From: Lysobacteraceae bacterium
Lineage (GTDB): Bacteria > Pseudomonadota > Gammaproteobacteria > Xanthomonadales > Xanthomonadaceae
Assembly (NCBI GenBank): GCA_024508915.1
Contig: JANINR010000054.1
Location: 1-41,859 of the forward strand
Direction: 5' to 3'
Length of the DNA stretch: 41,859 nt
The position numbers and the translations under genes are program-made. Shown here in pieces: positions 7,212 through 15,007 of this stretch. Positions within the stretch are counted from its first letter, which is position 1, and each line of letters opens with the position of its first letter. The notes under the pieces are model-generated. The model made no database searches and was not told the DNA's origin. It saw only the letters and a list, made by a program, of their open reading frames with translations.

Positions 7212-7400
7212 ATGGGCAAGGGCGACAGGAAGACCGCGAAGGGCAAGCGCTACAACGCCAGCTACGGCAACGCGCGCCCGCGCGCCGCCGCGAAGGCCGC
7301 CGGCACGACCGCCGCGCCGGTCGCGAAGAAGGCCGCGGCGAAGAGCGTGAGCAAGGCGCCGGCGAAGAAGGCCGTCGCGAAGAAGGCCGCGGCGAAGTAA
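7212..7400 (+). CDS. 30S ribosomal protein THX with Lys/Ala-rich tail
   Basis: A 62-residue very basic protein. The first 23 residues (MGKGDRKTAKGK, then SYGNARP) match the small ribosomal protein THX, which in Thermus sits at the top of the 30S head. The rest is a low-complexity tail of Ala and Lys with KKAAAK-type repeats, similar to histone H1-like tails. The ATG is preceded by AGGAGC at good spacing. The reading frame is short and easily missed inside larger frames, but the conserved head, the ribosome-binding site and a -10 box all support it. Convergent with hutI, 16 bp away. Confidence 0.85.
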   Translation: MGKGDRKTAKGKRYNASYGNARPRAAAKAAGTTAAPVAKKAAAKSVSKAPAKKAVAKKAAAK

Positions 7401-7416
7401 CCGCCGTCCGGCAGTC

Positions 7417-8658
7417 TCAGGCCACCCGCCGGCCGGCCGAGAACACGGCGCCGGCGAGGTCGCCGCCCAGCCAGTAGCAGAGTTCCGCCGGCTGGGCGAT
7501 CTTCCAGTGCACGAAGTCCGCGCGCATTCCCGCGCGGAGCACGCCACGATCCCCAAGTCCGAGCGCACGCGTGCCATTGACGGTGGCACCGCGCAGCGCT
7601 TCCTCCGGCGTGAGGCGGAAGTGCGCGCACGCCAGCTGCATGGCCTGGCGCAGCGAGAGCAGCGGCGAAGTTCCCGGATTGCAATCGCTGGCCACGGCCA
7701 GCGGCACGCCGTGCGCGCGCAGCGCGTCCAGCGGCGGCAACCGCGTCTCGCGCAACACGTGGAAGGCCCCGGGCAGGAGCACGGCGATGGTCCCGGCCGC
7801 GGCCATCGCGCGCACCGCGGCCTCGTCCGTATGTTCGATGTGGTCGGCGGACAGGCCGCGGTATTCCGCCACGAGCGCCGCCCCGCCCAGGTCGCTCAGC
7901 TGGTCCGCATGCAGTTTCACCGGCAGGCCGAGCGCCGACGCCGCCTCGAACATGCGCCGCGTCTGCGACGGGCTGAAGCCGATGCCCTCGCAGAACGCGT
8001 CGACGGCGTCGACCAGGCGCTCCTCATGCAGGCGCACCAGCCATTCGATCGCGGCGGCGACGTAGCCGTCGGCATTGCCCGCGAACTCCGGCGGCAGCGC
8101 GTGCGCGCCGAGGTAGGTCGTGCGCACGCCGATGCCGAGCGTCTCGCCGACGCGGCGCGCGACCCGCAGCATCTTCCGCTCGGCCTCGTAGTCGAGCCCG
8201 TAACCGGACTTGATCTCGAGCGTGGTCGCGCCATCGCGCAGCAGCGCGCGGGCGCGCGGCAGGGATTGCGCGAGCAGTTCGTCCTCGGAGGCGGCACGCA
8301 CGGCCTGCACGGTCGACAGGATGCCGCCGCCGGCGCGCGCGATCGCCTCGTAGCTCGCGCCCTGCAGCCGCATCTCGAACTCGCCCGCACGGTCGCCGGC
8401 GAAGACCAGGTGGGTGTGGCAGTCGACCAGGCCGGGCGTGATCCAGCCGCCGCCGAAATCGAAGCGCGCGGCGCTCGCGGCATCCGCGTCCGCCGGCAGG
8501 GCGGCGCGCTCGCCGACCCAGGCGATGCGGCCGTCGCGCCAGGCCAGCGCGCCATCGGCGATCGCGCCGTAGCCGTCGCCGTCGAGGGTCGCCAGCGAGA
8601 CGCCGACGGCCAGTCCGTCCCAGCGGGATGCCTGCGCGTGGAGGGAAGATCCGGGCAT
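7417..8658 (-). CDS. hutI: Imidazolonepropionase
   Basis: HutI opens the ring of 4-imidazolone-5-propionate to N-formimino-L-glutamate, the third step of histidine breakdown, in the cytoplasm. The 413-residue protein is a metal-dependent amidohydrolase: [13 protein letters not shown] holds the first metal His pair, with KIKSGYGL-type (EIKSGYGLD), KLHADQLSD and [10 protein letters not shown] later on, all standard HutI segments. Length is normal. The ATG at 8658 gives a complete N-terminal beta domain; a longer open frame upstream runs antisense to hutF. GACAAT lies 7 nt before the start. It is divergent from hutF, which uses its product. Confidence 0.95.
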   Translation of the reverse strand: MPGSSLHAQASRWDGLAVGVSLATLDGDGYGAIADGALAWRDGRIAWVGERAALPADADAASAARFDFGGGWITPGLVDCHTHLVFAGDRAGEFEMRLQGASYEAIARAGGGILSTVQAVRAASEDELLAQSLPRARALLRDGATTLEIKSGYGLDYEAERKMLRVARRVGETLGIGVRTTYLGAHALPPEFAGNADGYVAAAIEWLVRLHEERLVDAVDAFCEGIGFSPSQTRRMFEAASALGLPVKLHADQLSDLGGAALVAEYRGLSADHIEHTDEAAVRAMAAAGTIAVLLPGAFHVLRETRLPPLDALRAHGVPLAVASDCNPGTSPLLSLRQAMQLACAHFRLTPEEALRGATVNGTRALGLGDRGVLRAGMRADFVHWKIAQPAELCYWLGGDLAGAVFSAGRRVA

Positions 8659-8665
8659 GCGCCGG

Positions 8666-8671
8666 ATTGTC
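8666..8671 (-). promoter_or_regulatory. Putative -10 box of hutI
   Basis: Minus-strand GACAAT lies 7 nt before the hutI ATG, in line with the leaderless spacing seen at other genes here. No clear -35 is visible. Confidence 0.3.
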
Positions 8672-8692
8672 GCATTGCGGGCGCTGCGAGGG

Positions 8693-8698
8693 GAGAAT
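8693..8698 (+). promoter_or_regulatory. Putative -10 box of hutF
   Basis: GAGAAT (four of six consensus bases) ends 6 nt before the ATG at 8705. The overlapping GGGGAG could instead act as a Shine-Dalgarno. Either reading supports 8705 as the start. Confidence 0.3.
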
Positions 8699-8704
8699 GG
8701 GCCC

Positions 8705-9922
8705 ATGCGGACCCCGAACGATCCCTTCGCCCTGCGCGGCATCGCCAACCTGCATTCGCATGCGTTCCAGCGCGCGATGGCCGGGCTGGCGGAGCGCCGG
8801 ACCGACCGCGGCGACAGCTTCTGGACCTGGCGCGAGACCATGTACCGCATGGCGGGGCGCTTCGATCCCGACACGCTGCATGCCGTCGCGTCGCAGCTGT
8901 ACGCGGAGATGCTGGAAGCCGGGTACACGACGGTCTGCGAATTCCACTACCTGCACCACCAGCCGGATGGCCGGCCGTATGCCGATCCGGCCGCGATGTC
9001 GCGCGCGCTGGTGCGCGCGGCGCGCGAGACCGGCATCCGGCTGGCGCTGCTGCCGGTGCTGTACATGACGGGCGGCTTCGACGGCCGCGCGCTCGCCGAG
9101 CGGCAGCGGCGCTTCGGCCACGACGTGGACGCGTTCCTGCGCCTGGTCGAGGCGCTGCGCACCGACGAAAGCGAGGTCCTGCGCGTCGGGTGCGCGCTGC
9201 ACAGCCTGCGCGCGGTGCCGGCGGACGCGATGCAGGCGGTGCTGTCGACGCTGCCGCGCGACATGCCGGTGCACATCCACATCGCGGAACAGCTCGGCGA
9301 GGTGCAGGACAGCCTCGCCGTGCGCGGCGCGCGACCGGTGGAATGGCTGCTGGACAACGCCGCGGTCGACGCGCGCTGGACACTGGTGCACGCCACCCAC
9401 CTGGAGCGCGCCGAAGCGGAGGGCATCGCGCGCAGCGGCGCGACCGTGGCGATCTGCCCGACCACGGAAGCGAACCTCGGCGACGGCCTGTTCCCGCTGC
9501 GCCATTTCCTGGACGCCGGCGGCGCGATCGGCATCGGCTCCGACTCGCAGGTGTCGGTGTCGCCGGTCGAAGAGCTGCGCTGGCTGGAATACGGGCAGCG
9601 CCTGGCGACCCACCATCGCAACATCGCCGTGCGCCCCGGCTCGCCGAGCGTCGGGACGACGCTGCTGGATACGGTGCACGCGAGCGCAGCGAACGCGACC
9701 GGCCTCGGCTGCGATGGCGACGTGGTCGTGCTAGATGCGGAGGCGCCGCAGTTCGCGGGCGCGACGCCGGACGACGTCGCCGACCGCTGGATCTTCAGCG
9801 GCAACCGTCCGCTGGTGCGCGAGGTCCACGTGGCCGGTACGCGCGTCGTCGCCGACGGCCGCCACCGCGATCGCGACGCGATCGCCGCGCGCTACCGCAC
9901 CGCCATGGCAACGCTGCTGTAG
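8705..9922 (+). CDS. hutF: Formimidoylglutamate deiminase, short N terminus
   Basis: HutF converts N-formimino-L-glutamate to N-formyl-L-glutamate and ammonia, the deiminase branch of histidine degradation. The 405-residue protein has the amidohydrolase motifs [13 protein letters not shown] near the N terminus, HIHIAEQ, HATHL and GSDSQVS. Family members usually run to about 450 residues, and the metal motif HSH normally comes some 50-60 residues in; here it begins at about residue 18. The N-terminal strands of the small beta domain therefore seem to be missing. The same frame remains open upstream but does not look like HutF and would overlap hutI. The start at 8705 has a purine-rich GGGGAG upstream. 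Either the gene is naturally short or its 5' end has been lost. Confidence 0.88.
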   Translation: MRTPNDPFALRGIANLHSHAFQRAMAGLAERRTDRGDSFWTWRETMYRMAGRFDPDTLHAVASQLYAEMLEAGYTTVCEFHYLHHQPDGRPYADPAAMSRALVRAARETGIRLALLPVLYMTGGFDGRALAERQRRFGHDVDAFLRLVEALRTDESEVLRVGCALHSLRAVPADAMQAVLSTLPRDMPVHIHIAEQLGEVQDSLAVRGARPVEWLLDNAAVDARWTLVHATHLERAEAEGIARSGATVAICPTTEANLGDGLFPLRHFLDAGGAIGIGSDSQVSVSPVEELRWLEYGQRLATHHRNIAVRPGSPSVGTTLLDTVHASAANATGLGCDGDVVVLDAEAPQFAGATPDDVADRWIFSGNRPLVREVHVAGTRVVADGRHRDRDAIAARYRTAMATLL

Positions 9923-9953
9923 CGGCGACGTTCCTTCCGGCGCTACAGCAGCG
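9912..9953. terminator. Bidirectional hairpin joining hutF and ogt ends
   Basis: CGCTGCTGTAGCG (9912-9924) is the exact reverse complement of CGCTACAGCAGCG (9941-9953), giving a 13-bp perfect stem with a 16-nt loop. The arms contain the stop codons of both convergent genes and the final Leu codons of each. There is little T run, so it may act as a transcript-end stabiliser or a bidirectional terminator. Confidence 0.6.
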
Positions 9954-10455
9954 CCGGCGCTTGCGGCAGCGCGCCTTCGAGGGCGAGCAGGAAGGTCTTG
10001 ATCGGCAGCCCGCCGCCGTAGCCGGTGAGGCTGCCGTTCGCGCCGATCACGCGATGGCAGGGCAGCACGATGGACAGCGGGTTGCGCCCGTTCGCCGCGC
10101 CGACCGCGCGTGTCGCGGTCGGCTTGCCGACGCGGGCGGCGAGCTCCGCATAGCTGATCGTCCTGCCATAGGGAATGTCGGCCAGCGCCCACCACACGCC
10201 GCGCTGGAATTCGGTGCCCTGCGGCGCGAGCGGCAGGTCGAAGTCGCGGCGCCGGCCCGCGAAGTAGTCGTCGAGCTGGCGATGCGCGGCGTCGATGATC
10301 GCGTTGCGGCCCGCGCGCCAGGCGGCGCCGCGCTTCACCGGGTGCGCGGGCGTCTCGAACTCGAGCACCTGCAGGTGCGTGTCGTCGGCGGCGAGCAGCA
10401 GCGGCCCGACCGGGCTGTCGATCACCGCGTGGCGAATGGTGCCGGTGTGGTTCAT
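9943..10455 (-). CDS. ogt: Methylated-DNA--protein-cysteine methyltransferase
   Basis: A suicide repair enzyme that transfers alkyl groups from O6-alkylguanine or O4-alkylthymine to its own cysteine. The 170-residue protein has the active-site motif PCHRVIGANG, preceded by AVGAANGRNPLSIVLP, and the winged-helix segment with IPYGRTISYAELA. Length and order fit Ogt. The ATG at 10455 overlaps the TGA of the upstream ada/alkA-type gene by 4 bp (ATGA), so the two alkylation-repair genes form an operon. It ends in the shared hairpin with hutF. Confidence 0.95.
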   Translation of the reverse strand: MNHTGTIRHAVIDSPVGPLLLAADDTHLQVLEFETPAHPVKRGAAWRAGRNAIIDAAHRQLDDYFAGRRRDFDLPLAPQGTEFQRGVWWALADIPYGRTISYAELAARVGKPTATRAVGAANGRNPLSIVLPCHRVIGANGSLTGYGGGLPIKTFLLALEGALPQAPALL

Positions 10456-12008
10456 TGCGGTTTCCTCTTCGCAGGCTTGTCGCCCGGCATCGACACCAGG
10501 TCGCGCCAGAGCAGGATGACGGCATAGGCGCGCCACGGCCGCCAGGCTTCGGCGCGCTCGATCAGCGCCCTCGGGGAGAGCCGTGGCGCATCGCGCGGGA
10601 AGGCGCGCTGCAGCATCAGGTCCTCGGCCGGGAACGCGTCGGGATGCCCGAGCGCGCGCAAGGCGAGGTATTGCGCGGTCCACGGGCCGATGCCGCGCAA
10701 GGCGGTCCAGCGCGCGACGAAATCCTCGAGGGTGCGTTCCGGCCGGAAGTCGACCTTGCCGTCGAGCAGCGCGCGCGCAACGGTGCGCAGCGTCTCCGCG
10801 CGCGAGCGCGTCAGCCCGATGCCCGACAGGTCGGCGTCGGCCAGAACCGCCGGTGTCGGGAACCGGTGCGTCAATGCCGGGTGCCCGGTGCCGGGCGCGA
10901 ACGGGGTTTCGAGCGCGGTGCCGAAGCGTTCCGCGAGACGCGCGGTGACGGTGCGCGCCGCCGCGGTGCTGACCTGCTGGCCGACGATCGCGCGCACCGC
11001 CGCCTCGAAGCCGTCCCAGCTGCTCGGCACGCGGACGCCGGGATGCGCGGCCAGCACCGGCGCCAGGCGCGGCGAGCGCGACAGCACCGCGCCGATGGCG
11101 CGCGGATCCGCGTCGAGGTCGAACATGCGGCGCACGCGGTTCACGACTTCGAGCAGGCGCGCCGGGGGCAGGCCATGGAGCTCGAGCCGCAGCGCATGTT
11201 CCTCGCCGGGCCACGCCGAAACGCGCAGCCACGCCGCGCGGCCGGCGGCACCGCTGCCATCTGCCTCGTCCGGCAGCACGGCGCGCGCGTAGCTCGCGTC
11301 GTCGACGTGCTCAATCCCCGGCAGCGCGCGCCCGCGCATGAACGCAAGCAGCGCGTCGAAGTCGTACGGAGGTCGATAGCCGAGCCGCAGCACCAGGCCT
11401 TCCTCCCCCTCGCCGTCGCGCGCCGCGACCGGGCGCTTGCGCAGGTCGCGCGGCGCCATCCTGTAGGCATCGCGGAACGTCGTGTTGAAGCGGCGCAGGC
11501 TGCCGAAGCCCGCGGCGAGCGCGACGTCGGTGATCGGCAATGCGGTCTCGGTGAGCAGCTGCTTCGCGAACAGCAGCCGGCGCGTCCCGTGCACGCCGAT
11601 CGGCGGCGCGCCGAGGCGCTCCACGAACAGCCGCCGCAGCTGGCGCTCGCCCAGGTGCACGCGCTCGGCGAGCACGGACAGCGGCTGCTCGGCGAGCAGG
11701 CCCTCGTCGATCAGCTTCAGGGCGCGCGCCACCGCCGCGTCGCCGCGCCGCCATGCGCCATCGCCCGGCGAGAGCTCGGGGCGGCAGCGCAGGCACGGGC
11801 GGTAGCCGGCGGCCTCGGCGGCCGCCGCGTTGCCGTAGTACGCCACGTTCGCGCGCTTCGGCGTCGGCGCCGGGCAGACCGGGCGGCAGTAGATGCCGGT
11901 GCTGCGGACGGCGGTGAAGAACAGCCCGTCGAAGCGCGCGTCGCGGCTCAGCCGCGCGCGCTCGCAGACGTCGGGCGGTGGCAGGGCGGTGGCGGGCGCG
12001 GCGTCCAT
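10452..12008 (-). CDS. alkA: Ada-AlkA fusion: alkylation sensor with 3-methyladenine glycosylase
   Basis: A 518-residue three-part protein. Residues about 15-85 are the Ada metal-binding domain, with TGIYCRPVCPAP and PCLRCRPEL supplying the four zinc cysteines; in Ada the first is the methyl acceptor for phosphotriester repair. Residues about 90-190 are an AraC-type helix-turn-helix domain. The C-terminal half is AlkA: an N-terminal beta domain, then a HhH-GPD glycosylase with VGQQVS, LRGIGPWTAQY and FPAEDLMLQ, where the Asp is the likely catalytic residue. It probably both senses alkylation and excises alkylated bases. This fusion is known in other bacteria, often annotated as DNA-3-methyladenine glycosylase 2. 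ogt is translationally coupled downstream. Confidence 0.93.
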   Translation of the reverse strand: MDAAPATALPPPDVCERARLSRDARFDGLFFTAVRSTGIYCRPVCPAPTPKRANVAYYGNAAAAEAAGYRPCLRCRPELSPGDGAWRRGDAAVARALKLIDEGLLAEQPLSVLAERVHLGERQLRRLFVERLGAPPIGVHGTRRLLFAKQLLTETALPITDVALAAGFGSLRRFNTTFRDAYRMAPRDLRKRPVAARDGEGEEGLVLRLGYRPPYDFDALLAFMRGRALPGIEHVDDASYARAVLPDEADGSGAAGRAAWLRVSAWPGEEHALRLELHGLPPARLLEVVNRVRRMFDLDADPRAIGAVLSRSPRLAPVLAAHPGVRVPSSWDGFEAAVRAIVGQQVSTAAARTVTARLAERFGTALETPFAPGTGHPALTHRFPTPAVLADADLSGIGLTRSRAETLRTVARALLDGKVDFRPERTLEDFVARWTALRGIGPWTAQYLALRALGHPDAFPAEDLMLQRAFPRDAPRLSPRALIERAEAWRPWRAYAVILLWRDLVSMPGDKPAKRKPQ

Positions 12009-12074
12009 GGAAGCAGGCTAGCACCGGCGCGGGGCGCCGACTCGCCGGATTCGGACATGGATGCCGGGGGCCGT

Positions 12075-13397
12075 TCAGCGCCCCGGCGCGAGCGCCGGCA
12101 GCAGGGTCGCGGGGTCGCCATCGCCGGGCTCGGCCGGCACGCCCAGCAGCCGCATCAGCAGCGGATACACGTCCACGTTATCGAACGGCGGCAGGCGCCT
12201 GCCGTCGGCGATGCGCGGCCCGTCCGCGACGAACACCGCGCGCATTTCCGGCGATTCCGGCGCATAGCCGTGCGCGCCGGTGGCATGGGCCATGGCGGTG
12301 CGGGCGTTGGGCGCGTCCTTCGGCGCGTCGTCCGTCGCGCCCGCGGCGGCGTCCGCCGGCCGCGTCGTCAGCACCCAGCCGATGTCGGCCTGGCACACGA
12401 TGGCGGGCACGCGCGGATGCGTGCCGTAATGCCAGCGCGCCGGCAGTTCCGCCTTGCGCCAGCATTCCGAATGCGCATGGCGCCCGAGCAGCGCGGCCTC
12501 GATCGCGGCGACGTCCGCGCCGGCGGCGGGGGCGAGGCCGACGGCGGTGCCGCGGCTCACCACGTCGATCGCGGCCATCGGCAATCCCCGCGCCGCGAGC
12601 AGGTCGTCGAGGTATTCGCGCTGCCCCGGCGGCACGCGCGCCATGCCGTGGTCGGACACGACGATCACGTCCACGCGGTCGCGCAGGCCGCGCGCCTCGA
12701 GGCCGGCGACCAGCTGCGCCAGCGCGTCGTCCACGTTCGCCTCGGCCTGCATGACCTGTGGCGATCCGGGCCCGAAGGCGTGGCCTTCGTGGTCCACCTG
12801 GTCGAAATACAGTGTCACGAAGGTCGGGCGCGCCGCATCGGTGCGCGCCAGCCAGTCGAGCACCGTGTCGACGCGGGCGCTGTTCGGCATGCGCGCATCG
12901 AAGCGCCTCCACTGGTCCGGATGCATGCCGCCGATCGGCGCTTCCGAGCCCGGCCAGAACATCGTCGCGGCGTGGCCGCCGTGGCGCTGCAGCGTCACCC
13001 ATGCCGGCGTGCCGCCCCACCAGCGCGGATCCTCGACGGCCGCGCGATTGCCGAGCGAGAACGCACCGAGCGCCGGGTCGCGCATGGTGTTGTTGACGAT
13101 GCCGTGGTGGTCCGGACGCAGCCCCGTCACCAGTGCGTAGTGGTTGGGAAAGGTGAGCGACGGGTAGGAAGGCGTCATCCAGTCCGCATGCACGCCGCGC
13201 GCGGCGAGCGCATCGAGCGTGGGCATGAGGCCGGTGCCGACCACGTCGGGGCGCAGGCCGTCGATGGACACCAGCAGCACCGCCGGCGCCGTCGCCGGAG
13301 CCGGAGCGGGCGACCTGCCGGGCCACCCGGCGCATCCGCCAAGTGCGGCAAAGGCGAGGACGATGGCGAGGCGGACGGCGGGGCGCGGATCGTGCAT
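12075..13397 (-). CDS. Lipoprotein nucleotide pyrophosphatase/phosphodiesterase
   Basis: A 440-residue member of the alkaline-phosphatase superfamily, NPP type. The N terminus is a lipoprotein signal with lipobox AALGGC (Cys near residue 22), placing it at the cell envelope. Metal and catalytic motifs are LLVSIDGLRPD, PSYPSLTFPNHYALVTG (Thr nucleophile), YFDQVDHEGHAFGP, VVSDHGM and, near the end, GAHGY. These predict a two-zinc phosphodiesterase that splits nucleotides or related phosphodiesters. Substrate cannot be told from sequence. The ATG at 13397 lies 6 nt from a TATCAT -10 box and gives a sensible signal peptide. Divergent from the SnoaL-like gene. Confidence 0.9.
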   Translation of the reverse strand: MHDPRPAVRLAIVLAFAALGGCAGWPGRSPAPAPATAPAVLLVSIDGLRPDVVGTGLMPTLDALAARGVHADWMTPSYPSLTFPNHYALVTGLRPDHHGIVNNTMRDPALGAFSLGNRAAVEDPRWWGGTPAWVTLQRHGGHAATMFWPGSEAPIGGMHPDQWRRFDARMPNSARVDTVLDWLARTDAARPTFVTLYFDQVDHEGHAFGPGSPQVMQAEANVDDALAQLVAGLEARGLRDRVDVIVVSDHGMARVPPGQREYLDDLLAARGLPMAAIDVVSRGTAVGLAPAAGADVAAIEAALLGRHAHSECWRKAELPARWHYGTHPRVPAIVCQADIGWVLTTRPADAAAGATDDAPKDAPNARTAMAHATGAHGYAPESPEMRAVFVADGPRIADGRRLPPFDNVDVYPLLMRLLGVPAEPGDGDPATLLPALAPGR

Positions 13398-13403
13398 GGC
13401 CCG

Positions 13404-13409
13404 ATGATA
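13404..13409 (-). promoter_or_regulatory. -10 box of the phosphodiesterase gene
   Basis: Minus-strand TATCAT (five of six consensus bases) is followed by 6 nt and then the ATG at 13397, again predicting a leaderless mRNA. Confidence 0.45.
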
Positions 13410-13438
13410 AGCTCCGCGCATTGCCCCGGGGACATGCC

Positions 13439-13993
13439 ATGCGCCACGCGATCGCCTTGCCGCTGCTGCTGTCGTTCGTGCCGATGCTCGCGCCGGCGCA
13501 GGAGGCCGCTCCGGCGCCTGCCGACGCACCCGCCGCCGCAACGGTCTCGGACGCGTGCGCCGTCTGGGCGCGCGAAGCGGCCTTCGCGCAGTCGGTCGCC
13601 GACCACGATGCGGCCGCGTTCGCCGCGTACCTCCATCCCGACGCGGTGTTCATCAGCGGCAAGCGCGCCACGCGCGGCGCGGACGCGATCGTCGCGGAAT
13701 GGGCCGGGCTGATCGCCGGCAAGGACATCGTGCTGCGCTGGTACCCGGACACCGTCGACGTCGGCGCGAACGGCGCGGTCGCGCTGTCGCGCGGCCCGTA
13801 CTGGATGGAGAATCCGTCGGCGCCGCCGGACAAGCGCTATCGCCGCGGCCGCTTCATCTCCACCTGGCTGCGCGACGCCGACGGCCAGTGGCAGGTCGTG
13901 TTCGACGGCGGCGCCGGCGAAGCCACCGTGCCGGCCACCGCCGACGAGATCGCGAACCTGATCGTCGCGCGGACGGAGTGCCCGGCGTCCTGA
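13439..13993 (+). CDS. Secreted DUF4440/SnoaL-like protein
   Basis: A 184-residue protein with a Sec signal peptide (about 1-20, ending in APAQ), followed by an Ala/Pro linker and one NTF2-like domain. Typical pieces are WAREAAFAQSVADHDAAAFAAYLHPDAVF and, near the end, WLRDADGQWQVVFDGG, as in DUF4440 proteins. These form cone-shaped folds with a pocket; some are enzymes and some bind ligands, so no reaction can be given. The ATG at 13439 is the only start that yields a signal peptide. Its TGA abuts the stop of the convergent protease gene, so the two stops form the palindrome TGATCA. Confidence 0.8.
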   Translation: MRHAIALPLLLSFVPMLAPAQEAAPAPADAPAAATVSDACAVWAREAAFAQSVADHDAAAFAAYLHPDAVFISGKRATRGADAIVAEWAGLIAGKDIVLRWYPDTVDVGANGAVALSRGPYWMENPSAPPDKRYRRGRFISTWLRDADGQWQVVFDGGAGEATVPATADEIANLIVARTECPAS

Positions 13994-15007
13994 TCAGCGG
14001 GATCGGGCCGACGGCGAGACCTGTTCGAAGGCGAGCTTGCCCGACGGATAGTCCGCGGTGATGCGGAACGTCGCGAACGCGTTGCCGCCGAGCGCGCCGG
14101 ACACCGGCTTGTCGATCACCGCCGCGAGGTACTCGTCGAACGCACGATCGGGCCGCGCCGAGAACCACACCGGCCCGGTATGCCAGCCCGCGATCTCGAT
14201 GTCGGGGACGCGGATCATCGGCGCGCCGGAATCGCCGCCCTCGATGAACGGCCAGTCCGGGTGGCGCTCGCGCCAGCCCTTCAGCACGTTGATCGCGATG
14301 AAGCTGCCCGCGCGCTCGCGCACGCCCGCGTCGCCGAGCTGCTCCGCCGCCTTCTTGCCGAGGCGGAACGTCGCGCCCGTATCGAACAGGAACTGCAGGT
14401 CGGTGCCCTCGACCCGCGCCGGGATCCGCGCGAAGCCGGTCGCCTGGCCGTCCTTCGTGTCCTTCTTGAAGCGCATGTCGAGCACGTGCGCAGGCGCGAG
14501 CTTCGGCAAGGCGCCCTTCGGCAGCATCCGCAGCGTGCCGGCGCGGTAGTCCCATTCCCAGGTGCGGTCGGCGAACCAGCGGGCGCCGAGCATGCCGTCG
14601 ATGACGACGCCGCGCGGCGGCACCAGGATCGGGACTTCCACCTTGCCCGACTCCGCGCGCGGCGCCGGGATCCATGCGCCGGCGAAGCGCGGCCATGGGG
14701 CGCTGCCCGCCGCGGCGCGGCGCGGATCGGCCGGCATCGTGAACGGCAGGCCGAGCTTGGTCGCGCCGAGCGTGCTCAGGTTGGTCCCGCCGGCCGTGTC
14801 GGTGATGAGGTCGAGCGTGGCGCCACCGGGCGCCCTGGCCTGCACGAAGAAGCGCAGCTGGTCGAACCGGGTCGGGATCGCATGCGGGAGCGCAGGCTGT
14901 CCCTTCGCGGGTGCGGGCCGGGGGGCATGCGCGGGGGCGGGCGTCGCGGCGACGCCGGCGCCCGCCGCGAGGAGCGCGGCGAGGCCGAGGGCGGCGAAGC
15001 GGGTCAC
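13994..15007 (-). CDS. Exported retropepsin-like aspartyl protease with two lobes
   Basis: A 337-residue protein starting with a GTG that overlaps the upstream methyltransferase stop (GTGA). The first 22 residues form a signal peptide (ending in AGVAATPA), then a Pro/Ala linker. Two retropepsin-type lobes follow: LITDTAGGTNLST (about residues 62-74) and FLFDTGATFRLG (about 195-205). Each carries an Asp-Thr-Ala/Gly loop, so one chain could form a pepsin-like active site from its own halves instead of dimerising. The first loop has DTAGG rather than DTGAS, so its activity is uncertain. It probably acts in the periplasm on an unknown substrate. Its coupling to an exported methyltransferase suggests a shared role. 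Confidence 0.7.
   Translation of the reverse strand: MTRFAALGLAALLAAGAGVAATPAPAHAPRPAPAKGQPALPHAIPTRFDQLRFFVQARAPGGATLDLITDTAGGTNLSTLGATKLGLPFTMPADPRRAAAGSAPWPRFAGAWIPAPRAESGKVEVPILVPPRGVVIDGMLGARWFADRTWEWDYRAGTLRMLPKGALPKLAPAHVLDMRFKKDTKDGQATGFARIPARVEGTDLQFLFDTGATFRLGKKAAEQLGDAGVRERAGSFIAINVLKGWRERHPDWPFIEGGDSGAPMIRVPDIEIAGWHTGPVWFSARPDRAFDEYLAAVIDKPVSGALGGNAFATFRITADYPSGKLAFEQVSPSARSR

Noticed and set aside
7507-13712. Two open frames of over 1000 codons on the plus strand across hutI, alkA and the phosphodiesterase region
   Set aside because: They lie antisense to genes with full catalytic motifs and have Arg/Ala/Gly-rich products with no recognisable domain.
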